Below are positions 49,967 to 63,010 of a stretch of DNA of 64,000 nt, in pieces. A program made the position numbers and the translations under genes. Position 1 is the first letter of the stretch. Each line of letters starts with the position of its first letter. The notes under the pieces were generated by a model, which ran no database searches, was not told the origin of the DNA, and saw nothing but the letters and a program-made list of their open reading frames with translations. Origin of the DNA: Lycorma delicatula. Lineage: Eukaryota > Arthropoda > Insecta > Hemiptera > Fulgoridae. The DNA lies in NCBI RefSeq assembly GCF_047948215.1, contig NC_134457.1, forward strand, positions 16,280,626 through 16,344,625, given 5' to 3'.

Positions 49967-50215
49967 CTCAAAATCGATGAATAAAAATGAAAACATTATA
50001 ATAAACAAGAAAAATGAGAATGTACAAAGCACTGATTAATATTATATGTTTCTATACCAATAAACTACTTTCTTTTTGTATATTTATAAATTCTTAAAAT
50101 CACTGCCAAATAAACCAAACTTTTTACAATAAATTAAAAATTACATAAATACAGAGGATTAGCTATACAGATTGAGTATGGAAACCCCTCGTCAACCTTA
50201 AAACCTTTCTGTATT
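49964..50215 (+). repeat. NOL8 intron flank plus a stub of the long-TIR element
   Basis: 49964-50176 is the flank also found at 4592-4810 and 55500-55656. From about 50177 the element end TGGAAACCCCTCGTCAACC begins but stops after about 28 bp, where the LINE starts. Compared with 4813-5963, this is an internal deletion. Confidence 0.75.
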
Positions 50216-51457
50216 AAAATAGAATATTATACAGAAGAATTGAGAGGAGAGTGGAAGAAGTGTTAGGAGAAGACCAATTTGGTTTCAGGAAAAGTATAGG
50301 GACAAGGGAAGCAATTTTAGGCCTCAGATTAATAGTAGAAGGAAGATTAAAGAAAAACAAACCAACATACTTGGCGTTTATAGACCTAGAAAAGGCTTTC
50401 GATAACGTAGACTGGAATAAAATGTTCAGCATTTTAAAAAAATTAGGGTTCAAATACAGAGATAGAAGAACAATTGCTAACATGTACAGGAACCAAACAG
50501 CAACAATAACAATTGAAGAACATAAGAAAGAAGCCCTAATAAGAAAGGGAGTCCGACAAGGATGTTCCCTATCTCCGTTACTTTTTAATCTTTACATGGA
50601 ACTAGCAGTTAATGATGTTAAAGAACAATTTAGATTCGGAGTAACAGTACAAGGTGAAAAGATAAAGATGCTACGATTTGCTGATGATATAGTAATTCTA
50701 GCCGAGAGTAAAAAGGATTTAGAAGAAACAATGAACGGCATAGATGAAGTCCTACGCAAGAACTATCGCATGAAAATAAACAAGAACAAAACAAAAGTAA
50801 TGAAATGTAGTAGAAATAACAAAGATGGACCACTGAATGTGAAAATAGGAGGAGAAAAGATTATGGAGGTAGAAGAATTTTGTTATTTGGGAAGTAAAAT
50901 TACTAAAGATGGACGAAGCAGGAGCGATATAAAATGCCGAATAGCACAAGCTAAACGAGCCTTCAGTAAGAAATATAATTTGTTTACATCAAAAATGAAT
51001 TTAAATGTCAGGAAAAGATTTTTGAAAGTGTATGTTTGGAGTGTCGCTTTATATGGAAGTGAAACTTGGACAATCGGAATATCTGAGAAGAAAAGATTAG
51101 AAGCTTTTGAAATGTGGTGCTACAGGAGAATGTTAAAAATCAGATGGGTGGATAAAGTGACAAATGAAGAGGTATTGCGGCAAATAGATGAAGAAAGAAG
51201 CATTTGGAAAAATATAGTTAAAAGAAGAGACAGACTTATAGGCCACATACTAAGGCATCCTGGAATAGTCGCTTTAATATTGGAAGGACAGGTAGAAGGG
51301 AAAAATTGTGTAGGCAGGCCACGTTTGGAGTATGTAAAACAAATTGTTGGGGATGTAGGATGTAGAGGGTATACTGAAATGAAACGACTAGCACTAGATA
51401 GGGAATCTTGGAGAGCTGCATCAAACCAGTCAAATGACTGAAGACAAAAAAAAAAAA
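50216..51457 (+). mobile_element. RTE-like LINE with uninterrupted RT C-terminal ORF (copy 2)
   Basis: A 396-codon open frame (50251-51441) from RT fingers to the element's end. Landmarks: FIDLEKAFDNVDW (residues about 43-55), VRQGCSLSPLLFNLYME (101-117), LRFADDIVIL (141-150; catalytic FADD), CYLGSKIT, YGSETWT, MWCYRRMLKIRW, GRPRLEYV, ending ESWRAASNQSND. An A-rich tail follows GACTGAAGAC. 5'-truncated: the endonuclease and the RT start are absent, so it cannot mobilise itself. It retains the Arg and Trp codons that are stops in copy 1 and the 18 bp that copy 1 lacks. Confidence 0.93.
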
Positions 51458-52182
51458 AAATACTAATAAGCAAACTTTGAAAAAATTTAAGCAGTTGGCA
51501 CCCAGAAAGAAAATATTTCATCCATTAGGCTTTGCTAGTTTATTTATTCAGAACTGTGTATCACAATTATAAAATATTAAACGATTTTTTTTCTTAGACC
51601 TTCAATAATTTCTAATCTGTAAATACATTTGGTAAAACTGAAATAGTAAGTTTATAAAAAATTACTGAAATGACTAAAAGCGATAGGTGATAAGCTGGAA
51701 AACAATGTAATTATGTTGATAAGATCCAATAAATAAGATATTGCACAAAACATTACAAATGATTTGGAGCACATGAAATTATACTGATAAAAATAAATTC
51801 AATACAGATAAATACTGATAAATTCAATACATTTACAATTTTTTTTTTTTTTTTTTTAAGCAATTAGAATCTTAAATTAATATTCGCAAAAAAAGACATT
51901 ACAATTAATTAAATATCAAACGAAACAATTTATTTCATCATCAAGAAATTATAATAGAACAACTTAGACATATTTCTTGATTTTAGTAAAAATATTTCAC
52001 TTTCATTTAGTGTTTGTCATGGTATAAAATTATAAAAATAACACTAGATCCAGTAGTAATATACATATCTTCGTAGCTCACGATTACAATTTTGAAGTTT
52101 TCTAACAGTTCAAGATGTATACATTGAAGATAATACGATGAATTTTGTATTATAAGTCACATATGCCACTATTAATTTTAAA
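51458..52182. repeat. Second copy of the LINE 3' flank and the 3' region of the coiled-coil ORF
   Basis: Near-identical to 7397-8444, except that about 330 bp (repeat X, 7786-8116) is absent and a long T run (about 51839-51857) is present. Non-coding. Confidence 0.85.
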
Positions 52183-52971
52183 TTAAATATAATTTTCGAA
52201 ATGCGAAACTTTAGGAGATGTCCTTGTCCACTGATTCCAATGATAACTGATTCTGAGAAGCACATGATGCAGTAAACTTATAAATTTGTTGTTATTTTCA
52301 GAAGTTTTCATAATGCATTTATCTTCCTTTAATTCAACTGAATTATCTTCGAATACCTCTATGGTCACGTCGTTACTCAGGGCTGATGAAACAGGTCTAT
52401 CAGAATACGATTCTTTGCTGTTATCTGTTGTTTTCGATGATGTCTGGACATGAACGACCATTTCCTGCTTAAAACTAGCCAGTTGTTTTTCAAAATCTAT
52501 CTTCGTTTTGTTATTTGCTCTAATAGAATCTAAATGTTGTACCTGTAGATCACGTTTCAGATTTTCATTTTCTCTTCTGAGAAATGCATTAGTGTATTCT
52601 TGTTTTTTGTATAATTCGTTGAAATGTTCTAGTTTAGCCTTCACTTCATCATAATCTTCACTTAATTCTTCCATTCTTTTTTTATTTGTTTTCATGACCT
52701 TTTCCTGTAGAACATATTTTTCATTTGCTTCAAATAATTCAGTTTTTAGTATTTTTATGTCTTCTTGGAACTGACGATTTTTTTCATTTAAATCTTTTAA
52801 AATATTGGTTTTCGATTCTTGAATGCGATTTAATTCAAGTATTTCAGTTTTCAACCTCTTTATAATGTTGTCTCTGATATATATCTCTTGAATTGTATTG
52901 TAAGTCTCGCCATTAATTTCTATGATTCCTTTAAATATTTGACTTGGTTCAGTTTGATTATTTTGCGACAT
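52183..52971 (-). CDS. Intronless 262-codon coiled-coil protein, function unknown (copy 2)
   Basis: Same length and start (MSQNNQTEPSQIF) as 8445-9233. The one difference in translation is VFEDN here for VFKDN there. Predicted coiled coil over roughly residues 30-175, with a Ser-rich linker and the C-terminus SHFENYI. No domain recognised. The frame has stayed fully open in both copies while the LINE and BEL relic next to them carry stops, but the duplication is recent, so this alone does not prove selection. It lies inside a NOL8 intron, same strand as NOL8. The flanks also match copy 1, including the AG-ending pyrimidine tract upstream and AATAAA downstream. Confidence 0.65.
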   Translation of the reverse strand: MSQNNQTEPSQIFKGIIEINGETYNTIQEIYIRDNIIKRLKTEILELNRIQESKTNILKDLNEKNRQFQEDIKILKTELFEANEKYVLQEKVMKTNKKRMEELSEDYDEVKAKLEHFNELYKKQEYTNAFLRRENENLKRDLQVQHLDSIRANNKTKIDFEKQLASFKQEMVVHVQTSSKTTDNSKESYSDRPVSSALSNDVTIEVFEDNSVELKEDKCIMKTSENNNKFISLLHHVLLRISYHWNQWTRTSPKVSHFENYI

Positions 52972-53194
52972 TTTTCTTTAAACCGCTATAAAAATTCTTC
53001 TTACACCTATGAGTAGAAAAAATATAATGAATTAGGTAAAGTAAACAATTCAAATATAAAATAATTCTGTTCCACGGCAACAGACTTTCAGAATAATAAA
53101 AAAAGTAGATAGAATAATTCATTGTTAACTTCCGTTGGATGCATTATATTAAGAATTCTTTTTTACCTTTAATTACTTGATGTTTTTATTAGTA

Positions 53195-53718
53195 TTGCAT
53201 GGTTAGTTGATTGATGTGATGCCATCTACTGAGGCAATTAATGCTGACCTTCAGAACGTGTGCTTCTGGAATCATAGTGAGTGGCTGACCTATTTGAAAA
53301 TGCCCAGGGTTAAAGGGGACACGTCTGAAGAATCAGAAAGGTAAGTTAACGGATGGGAGTTTAAACAACTTTATGTTCTACATAAAATCGTAAATGTCAG
53401 TGATGCCTTACTATATGTTCTTAGCAAGAGATGCTTTACAGATTTTACTGAAACGAGGAGATCTGAGAGGAATGAATTTCTAGGTAATATTGTCTTCAGC
53501 GAGGGTATCAAGTATCGTTTCAAGATGTGCTATTGATGATAAAAGTTGGTTTAATTCGTTTGAGGTTCGAACGAAATTCTTTGCGTTGTCATGAACATTT
53601 TCCTCTCCGTGAAATAAAGCGTTATAACGCTGCCAAGAAGGATTTGGCGGTTAATTCTTGAACAAGCTCCAAGTGAATAGATTTCGTGGCCATGCAAACA
53701 AATAATGAAATGTATCGG
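53195..53718 (-). mobile_element. BEL/Pao integrase relic, second copy, truncated
   Basis: Near-identical to 9458-9978. It keeps the HDNAKNFV and SDSSDVSP regions on the minus strand and ends abruptly at 53718, where the copy of unit C begins. Confidence 0.85.
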
Positions 53719-53732
53719 AAATACGGTATCAG

Positions 53733-55495
53733 AAATACGGTGTACGGTGAGACATACAGATTTATCAAGCAATCTAAACAAGTTATATTCCACAATTACA
53801 AAAATTTTTCTTAGTGGTCTCGAGCAAAAAAGATGAGTGATATTACATTGAGAGATCAATTGGTAAGGTTTCTCATTATCATACAAGTACAGATAAATTC
53901 TTGAAAGATATCCACACCAGTTAAAGCTGTTGCTGGTAGTTTTATATCATTTCAAAGTTCATTTAAAATTTTTTCATATTTCATCAGCCTAGTTAGTTTT
54001 TTTATACCATTTCATATTTCATTCTAACTTTTTTAGTGCATTTTATTTTTGGTATTACTGGTTTATTTTGGTTTGTTTTTTTTGCGTTATTTATTTTGTG
54101 AGAAATTATAAATTTATCAGTGAAATGACATCAAAAGAATTCAAAATTGGTTTTATAGAAATATACTGCATCATCCATACCTATGGAGAACCACTAATCC
54201 TGATTGTAAAATAGAAATTTAAAAATTAACTCATACAAAGAATTGATTGTAGCAATTGATATTTTCCTGATGCTCAAAAAAGTTTTTTTTAGTGAAAACT
54301 TCAGATTCTGTCTACAACCAATTGAAAGAATTTAAAAAAAAAAAGATATAAAAAGAAGTGGTTACCTTAGATGTATATGTATCTAAGCTGTGGTACTTCA
54401 ATATGCTAATGTTTACAACCGATGGTGCTACATCTTGTCCTAGTCTCGAGACAGAAAAAGGGTACTGTTAAGAAGAAATGTCATAGTACCAACTTTTTAT
54501 TTATAACATTTTTCTTGTTTTAAAGAGAACTTTAATATGATATACCACTCAAAGATGATACTGTTTAAAATATATACTTGTTTAAAATATGTTATCACCT
54601 GGGTCACCCAACAAAAAGGGATTGAAATTCTATTTCTTTCAATCCTATTTTTTGCTTGAGAGCACTAACAAAGATTTTTTTAACTGTAGCAGATAAATTG
54701 TTTAGATCGCTTGACAAACTGTTAAGATTTACATGAACCTGGAGTTAATAATGCTGACAATTCAGAAATGTCAGCTGAATTAGATTCAGCCGGTTTCCCA
54801 ATTTATTGTCTGTCTGAGCATGTCTTAAATATGTAAAAATAAATTGGCCAGATATACTGCTTATAAAGATTTATCTGGATGATTTATCTTTATCAATAAA
54901 TTGATGCAATTTATTAACATTCTGAATTTATCACGTGTACCTAAAATGAAACTGTGAAAAAACATGAACATAGAAGTAAAAAGTATTTAAAAATGGAGAG
55001 TTAGTTATTTTGAATTTGTAGATTTCAGTTCAACTTTTATTTTGTAGAAGTTATTAGAAAATGTTAATATATATTCAGTATTGTTGAAAAAGTTGAAAAT
55101 TGATGGAAGATCTGTACGACACACGAACAACATGGAAAGCAAACGAAGGACATCATGATGAGAGCCAGTCATCAGCGGAAGGAGAAGAAAAATGGCAAAG
55201 TGTAAGAGATGTTGGAGAGGCCTGATGAATTTCCTGGGCTAGCTGAAGCTACAATGAATTTGTTTTTTTGAAGAAAAAAAACAGATAAAAATAACATACT
55301 TACAGTTTTTGTTTTTTCTGTTGACCAGAGAATTCTGTGCCAACAATGCTTTGTAATATTTTTAATTGTTTTTTAACTTCGTCATTTATTGTTTCCTCTT
55401 TCTCATCAAAATCTTCCAACCTCTCAATATCTTGTTTTTCCATTATCATTTTTTTCTTCATCACTCTCATAAAATTTTTCATCCATATAAAACCT
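53733..55495. repeat. Segmental duplication unit C, copy 2
   Basis: Copy of 48090-49925 lacking the (ATT)n run. Small indels and substitutions only. It ends inside the copied NOL8 exon at AAAACCT (55494), losing that exon's start and acceptor. Confidence 0.88.
55304..55495 (-). pseudogene. Broken duplicate of the NOL8 SRFGNDSRF exon
   Basis: Matches the exon at 49708-49919 from FYxDEKFYESDEE to QQKKQKL, but has lost the first eight or nine codons and the splice acceptor. It carries one extra base (AATGGAAAAACAAG against AATGAAAAACAAG), so its two halves are in different frames. The donor ACT/GTAAGT is kept. It lies between the real NOL8 exons at 59924 and 49919, so the splicing machinery meets it first; without an acceptor it is probably ignored. 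Confidence 0.85.
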
Positions 55496-55658
55496 GATTG
55501 AAGCACTGATTAATATTATGTTTCGATAGCAATAAACTACTTTCTTTTTGTATATTTATAAATTCTTAAAATCACTGCCAAATAAACCAAACTTTTTACA
55601 ATAAAATAAAAAAATTAAAATTACATAAATACAGAGGATTAGCTATACAGATTGAGTA

Positions 55659-57928
55659 TGGAAACCCCTCGTCAACTTTAAAACCATTCCAGACAGAATA
55701 CTGTAAGGATAAGGTATCAGTCAACTTTAGCTGACAAGAAATAGAATTTCAATCCCTTTTTGTGGGTTGGTCTAGGTGTTGTATTTCAAATTTATTTCAA
55801 ACAGTAACATCTTTGTGTGATATATCATTTTAAAGTTCTCTTTAAGACAAGAAAAATGTTATAATTAAAAAGTTGGTATAATGTCTGGAACCAAAATGGT
55901 GACAACAGTTTAAAGTTTGGATTTTGAAAATTACTAAATTTAATATGTTCAAATAATAAAATTATACAAAAAGAAATTAAATTACATCTAATCTAATTAA
56001 AATTAATTTTAAAAGGTAAATTTTTATTTTAAAAGATAAAAAAAATTTATTTTTGTTCCTCTTTAATGAGTAAATAAATAAAAATATTGTCATGCTGATC
56101 ATGTAAATCATGTAAATCATGCTGATCATGATGGTTTCTTGCCATTGTTACAAAAATGCAGCTTACTTCATTGTTGTGTAATATTGCATTTAGTGTTTTA
56201 TTACTACACTTTTAGTTTCTTAAGAGAATTTATTGTGATCGATTGGCTAATTGATTTTTTTTTATTTTACCATATTTGTAAACCACTTTCATTAGTTATA
56301 ATTTTTTTACCTTTTTGTAATTGTTTTTTTACTGAATTAATTTTTTCTGTGCTACCTGTTAATATTACTATCAACATGTTACTTAATGAACAGAAGAGGG
56401 TCACACTTTTAATGATGAGGGGCTTTGGTGATAGGTTGTATAAGGAAGTTGTGAATTTTTCAATGCAACATTTAGTAATTGTAACTCTATTTCAAAAGGT
56501 ACAATGCCAAAAACCATCAAATGATTTAAAGAAACAGAGAGCATTAATAGCGGAAAACCAGGGAGGCCTAAATCTACCATAAATAATAACTCGTTAAGAG
56601 ATTATGCAAGAATTTACTGAGAATCCTCATTCCTCAACTCAAACAGCAGCACAAGAATATAATATTAGCCAGAGTTCAGCAATTTGAACATTAAGAATTG
56701 AAAATTTCAAACCCTTCAAAATTTGTCTGGTTCAAGAACTTAATGAAGATGACTACAATCAAACACTTGAGTTCTGAAAATATGATGAACAATATTTATG
56801 CAGATCCTAATTTAACAAACAACATAATCTTTAGGGATTAGGTCACATTTTTTTAAATGGCAATATAAATCACAATAATTGTAGACACTGGACTGACATT
56901 AATTCACACTGGTATCATGGTTTATACACAGTATCAAATCAAAGTAAATGTATAGGCAGGCATTGTTGGTGGACGATTGATACGGCTTATATTTATTGAT
57001 GGAAATTTACACGCACTAAAATAAGAAATAATATGACAACATATCATTTTGATCCTATCATTTCAAACATTAAAAATGTTGTCACCACTCTTTTTTTCTG
57101 TCTAGCCTCCAGAAGCACCGTAAGGTATTAACATCAGAGGATGAATGAGGATGATATGTATGAATGTAAATGAAGTTAGTCTTGTACAGTCTCAGGTAGA
57201 CAACTCCTGTGATGTGTGGTTAATCGAAACGCAATCACCAAAGAACACCAGTATCCATGATCTAGTATTCAAATTTGTATAGAAGTGCCTTTACTAGGAT
57301 TTGAACCTTAGAACAATCAACTTCAAAATCAGCTGATTTGCGATGACGAGTTTCCTACCAGACTGTTGGGTTAGTGACTTGTCACCACTGGATTACTTTC
57401 TATGGGGCTGCTTAAAAAGTATTGTTTATCATAATAAGACACAAGATATCGATGTTTTACAAAATAGAATTTGAGGACCAGCAGAAAATATTACTAGGAA
57501 TCATTGAATAATGCAGGATTATACTTTTGCAACTGACTGAGACAATGTCAAACAACTGGAAGTCATTTTGAACATTTATTAAAATGAGATTTAAGTAAAT
57601 ATGGAAATGTTATGCTTAATAATTTTTTTTTTAAATAAATTTATTAAATATGCATTTAAACAAATTTTTATAAATTTATTTATTTGTGATTATAGTTCCT
57701 TAAATTAACAATGAATTTTTTCCAAAATCCAAACTTTATCCCGTTGCAATTTTGAACACAGACATTGTATCAACTTTTTATCTATACCATTTTTCTTGCC
57801 TTAAAAGAGACCTTTAAAATGATTTATCACATAATGGATGTCAAAAGGTAAAGTAGTCGACAGATATCTTATACTGAAAGTTACAGTATTCTATCAGGAA
57901 TGGTTTTAAAGTTGTTAAGGAGTTTCCA
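55659..57928 (+). mobile_element. Complete long-TIR Tc/mariner-like element, containing a SINE
   Basis: Flanked by TA (55657-55658 and 57929-57930). The left end TGGAAACCCCTCGTCAAC and the right end, as reverse complement TGGAAACTCCTTAACAAC, begin terminal inverted repeats of roughly 210-270 bp that match with few changes. Internally the plus strand carries a decayed transposase: HTH (LLNEQKRVTLLMMRGFGD), second HTH (NFKPFKICLVQELNEDDYNQ), a region equivalent to VNVWAGIIG..I.GP.FIDGNL in degraded form (56930-57010), and LSPLDYFLWGCLKSIVYHNK (57380-57440, third catalytic region). The segment with the second Asp is deleted. A SINE splits it at 57090-57378. Confidence 0.88.
57090..57378 (-). mobile_element. 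tRNA-derived SINE, copy 3, with target-site duplication
   Basis: Flanked by the 11-bp direct repeat TTGTCACCACT (57079-57089 and 57379-57389). Removing the SINE and one repeat rejoins the host transposase frame (…LSPLDYFLWG). On the minus strand it begins near AACCCAACAGTCTGGTAGG, carries the B-box GGTTCAAATCC and ends GAGGCTAGACAGAAAAAAAG. Confidence 0.9.
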
Positions 57929-57934
57929 TACTTT

Positions 57935-59050
57935 TAACTTGCTCTGTACAACAGAAAGCAAATTAATGAAAACATAGGAAATTTCTTATTTCTTCTAACA
58001 TTGTGGGTACACTACTGATCATAACTATTCTTTATGTGCTAAGAGTATTTGAGGATTTTTGTTTTGTGTTGTTTATCAGGTATGTTAAATTTTTCTCTGC
58101 AGTCAGTAATCCATCCTTAAAAACAGTAGAGGCTCTGAGGAAAAACTAGATAAATATTATCCTTGTAATGGGATATTAAAAAATTCAATCACATAAAAAT
58201 TTGGATTATTTTCAAGTATCTTTTAAAAATAAAAAAACACAGTTAAACTTTAATAAATATAATAATGATGATAGAATAAATTTAAACACACCAGCTTAAA
58301 TGCACAAACTCAGGAGATAGAAAGATAGTATGAATAGATTACTTTCTAGCATACTAATCTTTGATTTATTAACATTCCATGTGGAATATCAACAGAACAG
58401 GGCCTAGTCATAGTTTTTCAAATTTTAATCCTAGTAGTTAAGGTTAACATTTAAAAACAAAGTTAAAATAAAATACATCCAGTTATCTAGATGATATTTT
58501 AGCCATTATTTGTTGATCAGTTCCACAAGCAATACATCCTGGCCTGGCAACCTGCGATATAACATAGTAATATACAGTCACTTCTCAAGCAAAGGATTCA
58601 CCTGTCTCTACAGGTCTTCACTAAAGTTACACAATAGTTATCCTGGAGTAGTTGAGATATACTTATCATTTCTGAGGCCAGCACAAAACAACTGATTCAC
58701 TCAAAACAAGCTATGTAATTGTTTTCAGCCTCTTTCATAATCGCAAATACCGAATATCAAAGGAGTTTTTACATTTTTATTTATTTATATTTATTAGAAA
58801 ACATTTGTATTTTTATAATAAAAAAGATAATGCATAAGGTAAGAATGAGAAAAAAAGTTTGAATATCACGAAAAATTTGCAAGTGTACATACTATATCAT
58901 TCAATGTATTTGAAGTTCATATTTATTACCTTTTAGAAAAATATATATAGGTGAAATAATATTTATGAAGAAAGTTATTCTTTTTTAAACTAAGTGTAAC
59001 AAAAACTCAATTTATCAGTTTACACAAGATATGATAACAGTATTTTGTAA
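57935..59050. other. NOL8 intron
   Basis: AT-rich, no gene or intact element recognised. Confidence 0.55.
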
Positions 59051-59119
59051 TTTAGGGGGCCAGGCTTTATTTAATAAGCATTTCAGTCACAAGGCTTCCT
59101 ATGAAGCCACTAGACAAAA

Positions 59120-59440
59120 CAGTTGCTGGGTTGGTGGTCCACAGCAAGCCTTCCACTGGATCACAGAAAGGGTATGCTTTGGAGGTCATGTATCTTTAGC
59201 ATGGATCTAGCAGATTAAACCTAAACCCAGAGAACTAAAAATTGGATCCGAACTGGCTTACTATGAAAAAACACTGGATAAAAAAAAAAAGACAAACCAG
59301 TCCATGGGTTGGCCCATAGCAAGCTCCCACTGGATCACAGGAAGGGTATACTTTACAGGTCATGTATCTTAGGCATGGATCTAGCAGGTTAAACCTAAAC
59401 CCACAGAACTAAAAATTGAGTGCGAACTGGGGTATGAGAA
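59120..59440. repeat. Imperfect direct repeat, period about 174 bp
   Basis: Two copies of a roughly 95-bp segment, CCACTGGATCACAG..AAGGGTAT through AACTAAAAATTG, at about 59153 and 59327. More G+C than the surroundings. Probably part of a repeat element; no coding sequence. Confidence 0.75.
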
Positions 59441-59923
59441 AACTCTAGCCTTGGAGAAAACAAAATATGAGACAAAATAATCCAACGGAAAGGTAAAGAC
59501 CTCTTCTTCTCTATGATGGACAACTTAAAAGTTTGTTCATCCATACTTACACAACCCTATGTAAACTTAAGCAATTAAGAAAAAAGCTTGCTTATTGCTG
59601 GAATTGTGAACCATATCCAAGTTTGCAAGTCTGAATTACAAATTGTTCATTTAGAAACCCTCTAGTATATACACGTAGTAAGTTAGTATATTACTTTGGT
59701 TTATTAAAATTAAAAAAACTGAATAAAAAATATTGTATTTATAATAGTAAAATATTCAATAATTCTAGAGCTCAACAAAGAATTTACAGTAAGTTTTTTG
59801 TTCAGCTCAATTATTGAATAACTATGTTCCTATTTAAACACTATGTTCTATGTTTCTATTCATTAACTATGTTCTTAATTTAACACTGTATTTGTTATTT
59901 CAATAGCTATGCTAATAACTTAC

Positions 59924-60132
59924 TTTTTTCCTTTATCACCTTCAAACTGTTGTTTTACATCAAACGAATGCAATACTTCATTTTCATCACAAGAATCATC
60001 ATTGAATAATTTGCTTTTCTTATCATAATGATTTACTTTTTCAGTTTTATGTAAATTATCAACACTTTTATCATAATCAGTATCATCATCATCATCATTA
60101 AAAACAATCTTTTTGTTCAAATTTCCAGAATC
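59924..60132 (-). CDS. NOL8: NOL8 exon with acidic region and QFEG motif
   Basis: 69 codons plus two bases. It begins DSGNLNKKIVFNDDDDD, includes KLFNDDSCDENEVLHSFD and ends VKQQFEGDKGKK. KLF.D....E...F..K.QFEG..G.K is a conserved NOL8 landmark just before the S.FG.D.RF block. The aspartate run and charged residues suit a nucleolar scaffold protein. Acceptor CTTTAG/GAT enters in phase 0, matching the phase-0 donor at 63866 (ALSSV-DSGNL). Donor AAAAAA/GTAAGT leaves in phase 2, which does not fit the phase-0 acceptor at 49919, so a short intervening exon, or an error in the A6 run at the donor, is implied. Confidence 0.88.
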
Positions 60133-61085
60133 CTAAAGAAAAGATCATATAGATGTTTAATTACTTATAATAAAATTATTTCATACTCCCAAGATATTCA
60201 TCTAATTAAAATTTAATAACGTACGTGTACAAAATATCATACCTAAAACCTCAAAAATAATTTTCAGTTAAAACACTACTGAGATTAAAATAATTATTTT
60301 AAAGTTTTCATTAGTAATTATTTAAATTTCTCAACCAATGTTTTTAATTTAATTTTTTTCACTATTTCTAATAAAAAAATCAAATCGGAAACAGCTTTGC
60401 AACAATGATTATACTGATCAACATACAATTTGGAATTGAAAAGGGAGTAGGTGTTCTACATAGTATTTGATATGCTGAATCTGAATATGTATTCTGAAAA
60501 AAATCATCACATAACATTCGTAAGTTACAATCCCTTAAATTTATTTGTTCAATATAATACAAATAAGTTAGTACATCTGTATGTGTTTGCTTATTGTTAA
60601 TAATATTCTTAATAATGTTAAAACCTACTTCCCTAATATATTAAGAAAAAAAACCATATGCAGGTCTGAATCACAAATTGTTCAGTCAGAAACCCTCAAG
60701 TAAGTTAGCAAAAACTCTTGATTTAATAAAATTAAAAAAGCGGAATAAAAAAGTATTTAATACTACTAACAAACAGTTTCAACTCAAACCTTAAAATAAC
60801 ATTAAGTCATGAAGTCAAACAAAACCAATGCTAGAAAATGGACATCGACAATTAGACTGCTTTGTATCTAATTCATAACTTATCAAAATATCTAAACATG
60901 ATTTACAGAAAAGAGGAAAAATGTATTTAGGTTTTAAAAATGTATTAATACAAAAGAACAAAATTAGGAGTTCCAAAACAAGAGGGTTACGATAATTTAG
61001 AAAAGTGAGTAACTTTTTTTTGTTTTTAAGTCAATTTTTTTATGGTTTCGTTTGGTTTTTCAACAAAGATCGATATAAAACATTT
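60133..61085. other. NOL8 intron
   Basis: AT-rich, nothing recognised. Confidence 0.55.
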
Positions 61086-61087
61086 TA

Positions 61088-62319
<1,232 letters not shown>

Positions 62320-62524
62320 TATTTGATTTTTATTGACTTTAATTACATCAATCAATTTTCTCAGAAATAAATTTTGTCTCCAGTTTTTTGAGCTTTATAA
62401 CAATTCTCTCAGATACAGTTCTGGGAACAATTTCTATTTTTCATGTGAGATATCATACAAAACCATAATTATTTTGCTCAATAATTGTGTCCGTTGAGTT
62501 TTAGTATAGAAAGAGCATGAATTT

Positions 62525-63010
62525 GTTTTTTTTTTTTAAACAGCCCCAACAAGGCAACCAACTGGTCTTCACCACCAATCATAACATACATGATCACCTC
62601 AAAGTATCATGGCAGCAGTCTCTGCCCTTCCTATCTGGCCTCTGTTCTAGAGGTTCACTCACTGGGGTCCCCCCCGCATCATCGGAGCACGCCGACCTCC
62701 ATTCTGGACAGCTGACATGTTTCTCCGCTAGGGAGCCACCCTTCCTATCTGTAACCTATTAGCTCCTGACTTCAATTTGCATGCCGGGAGCTCCCCTGTG
62801 ATCTTCTCACACCTTGAGGGTCCTCCATACCATCATCGGGAAGCACCGACTCTCCCACTCTTGTGTGTGTGTATGTGTGTGTGTGCGAACCAGTATACCC
62901 TAGGCGTGGAGGCTACCTCCCTTGTACCACACATTACCAAGTTTCGCCCCTTCCTTTTTTTCTTTCATCCTTGTCAGATAAGTTCCTCCCTTTTCACACA
63001 GCGTGCTATC
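62525..63010 (-). mobile_element. GC-rich insert, possible 3' end of a LINE
   Basis: About 480 bp far richer in G+C than anything nearby. On the minus strand it ends GGTTGCCTTGTTGGGGCTG followed by TTTAAAAAAAAAAAA, like a polyadenylated retrotransposon 3' end. It contains a (TG)n tract (62862-62884) and two related motifs (GGGTCC…ATCATCGG…CACC near 62667 and 62820). No protein match recognised. Confidence 0.45.
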
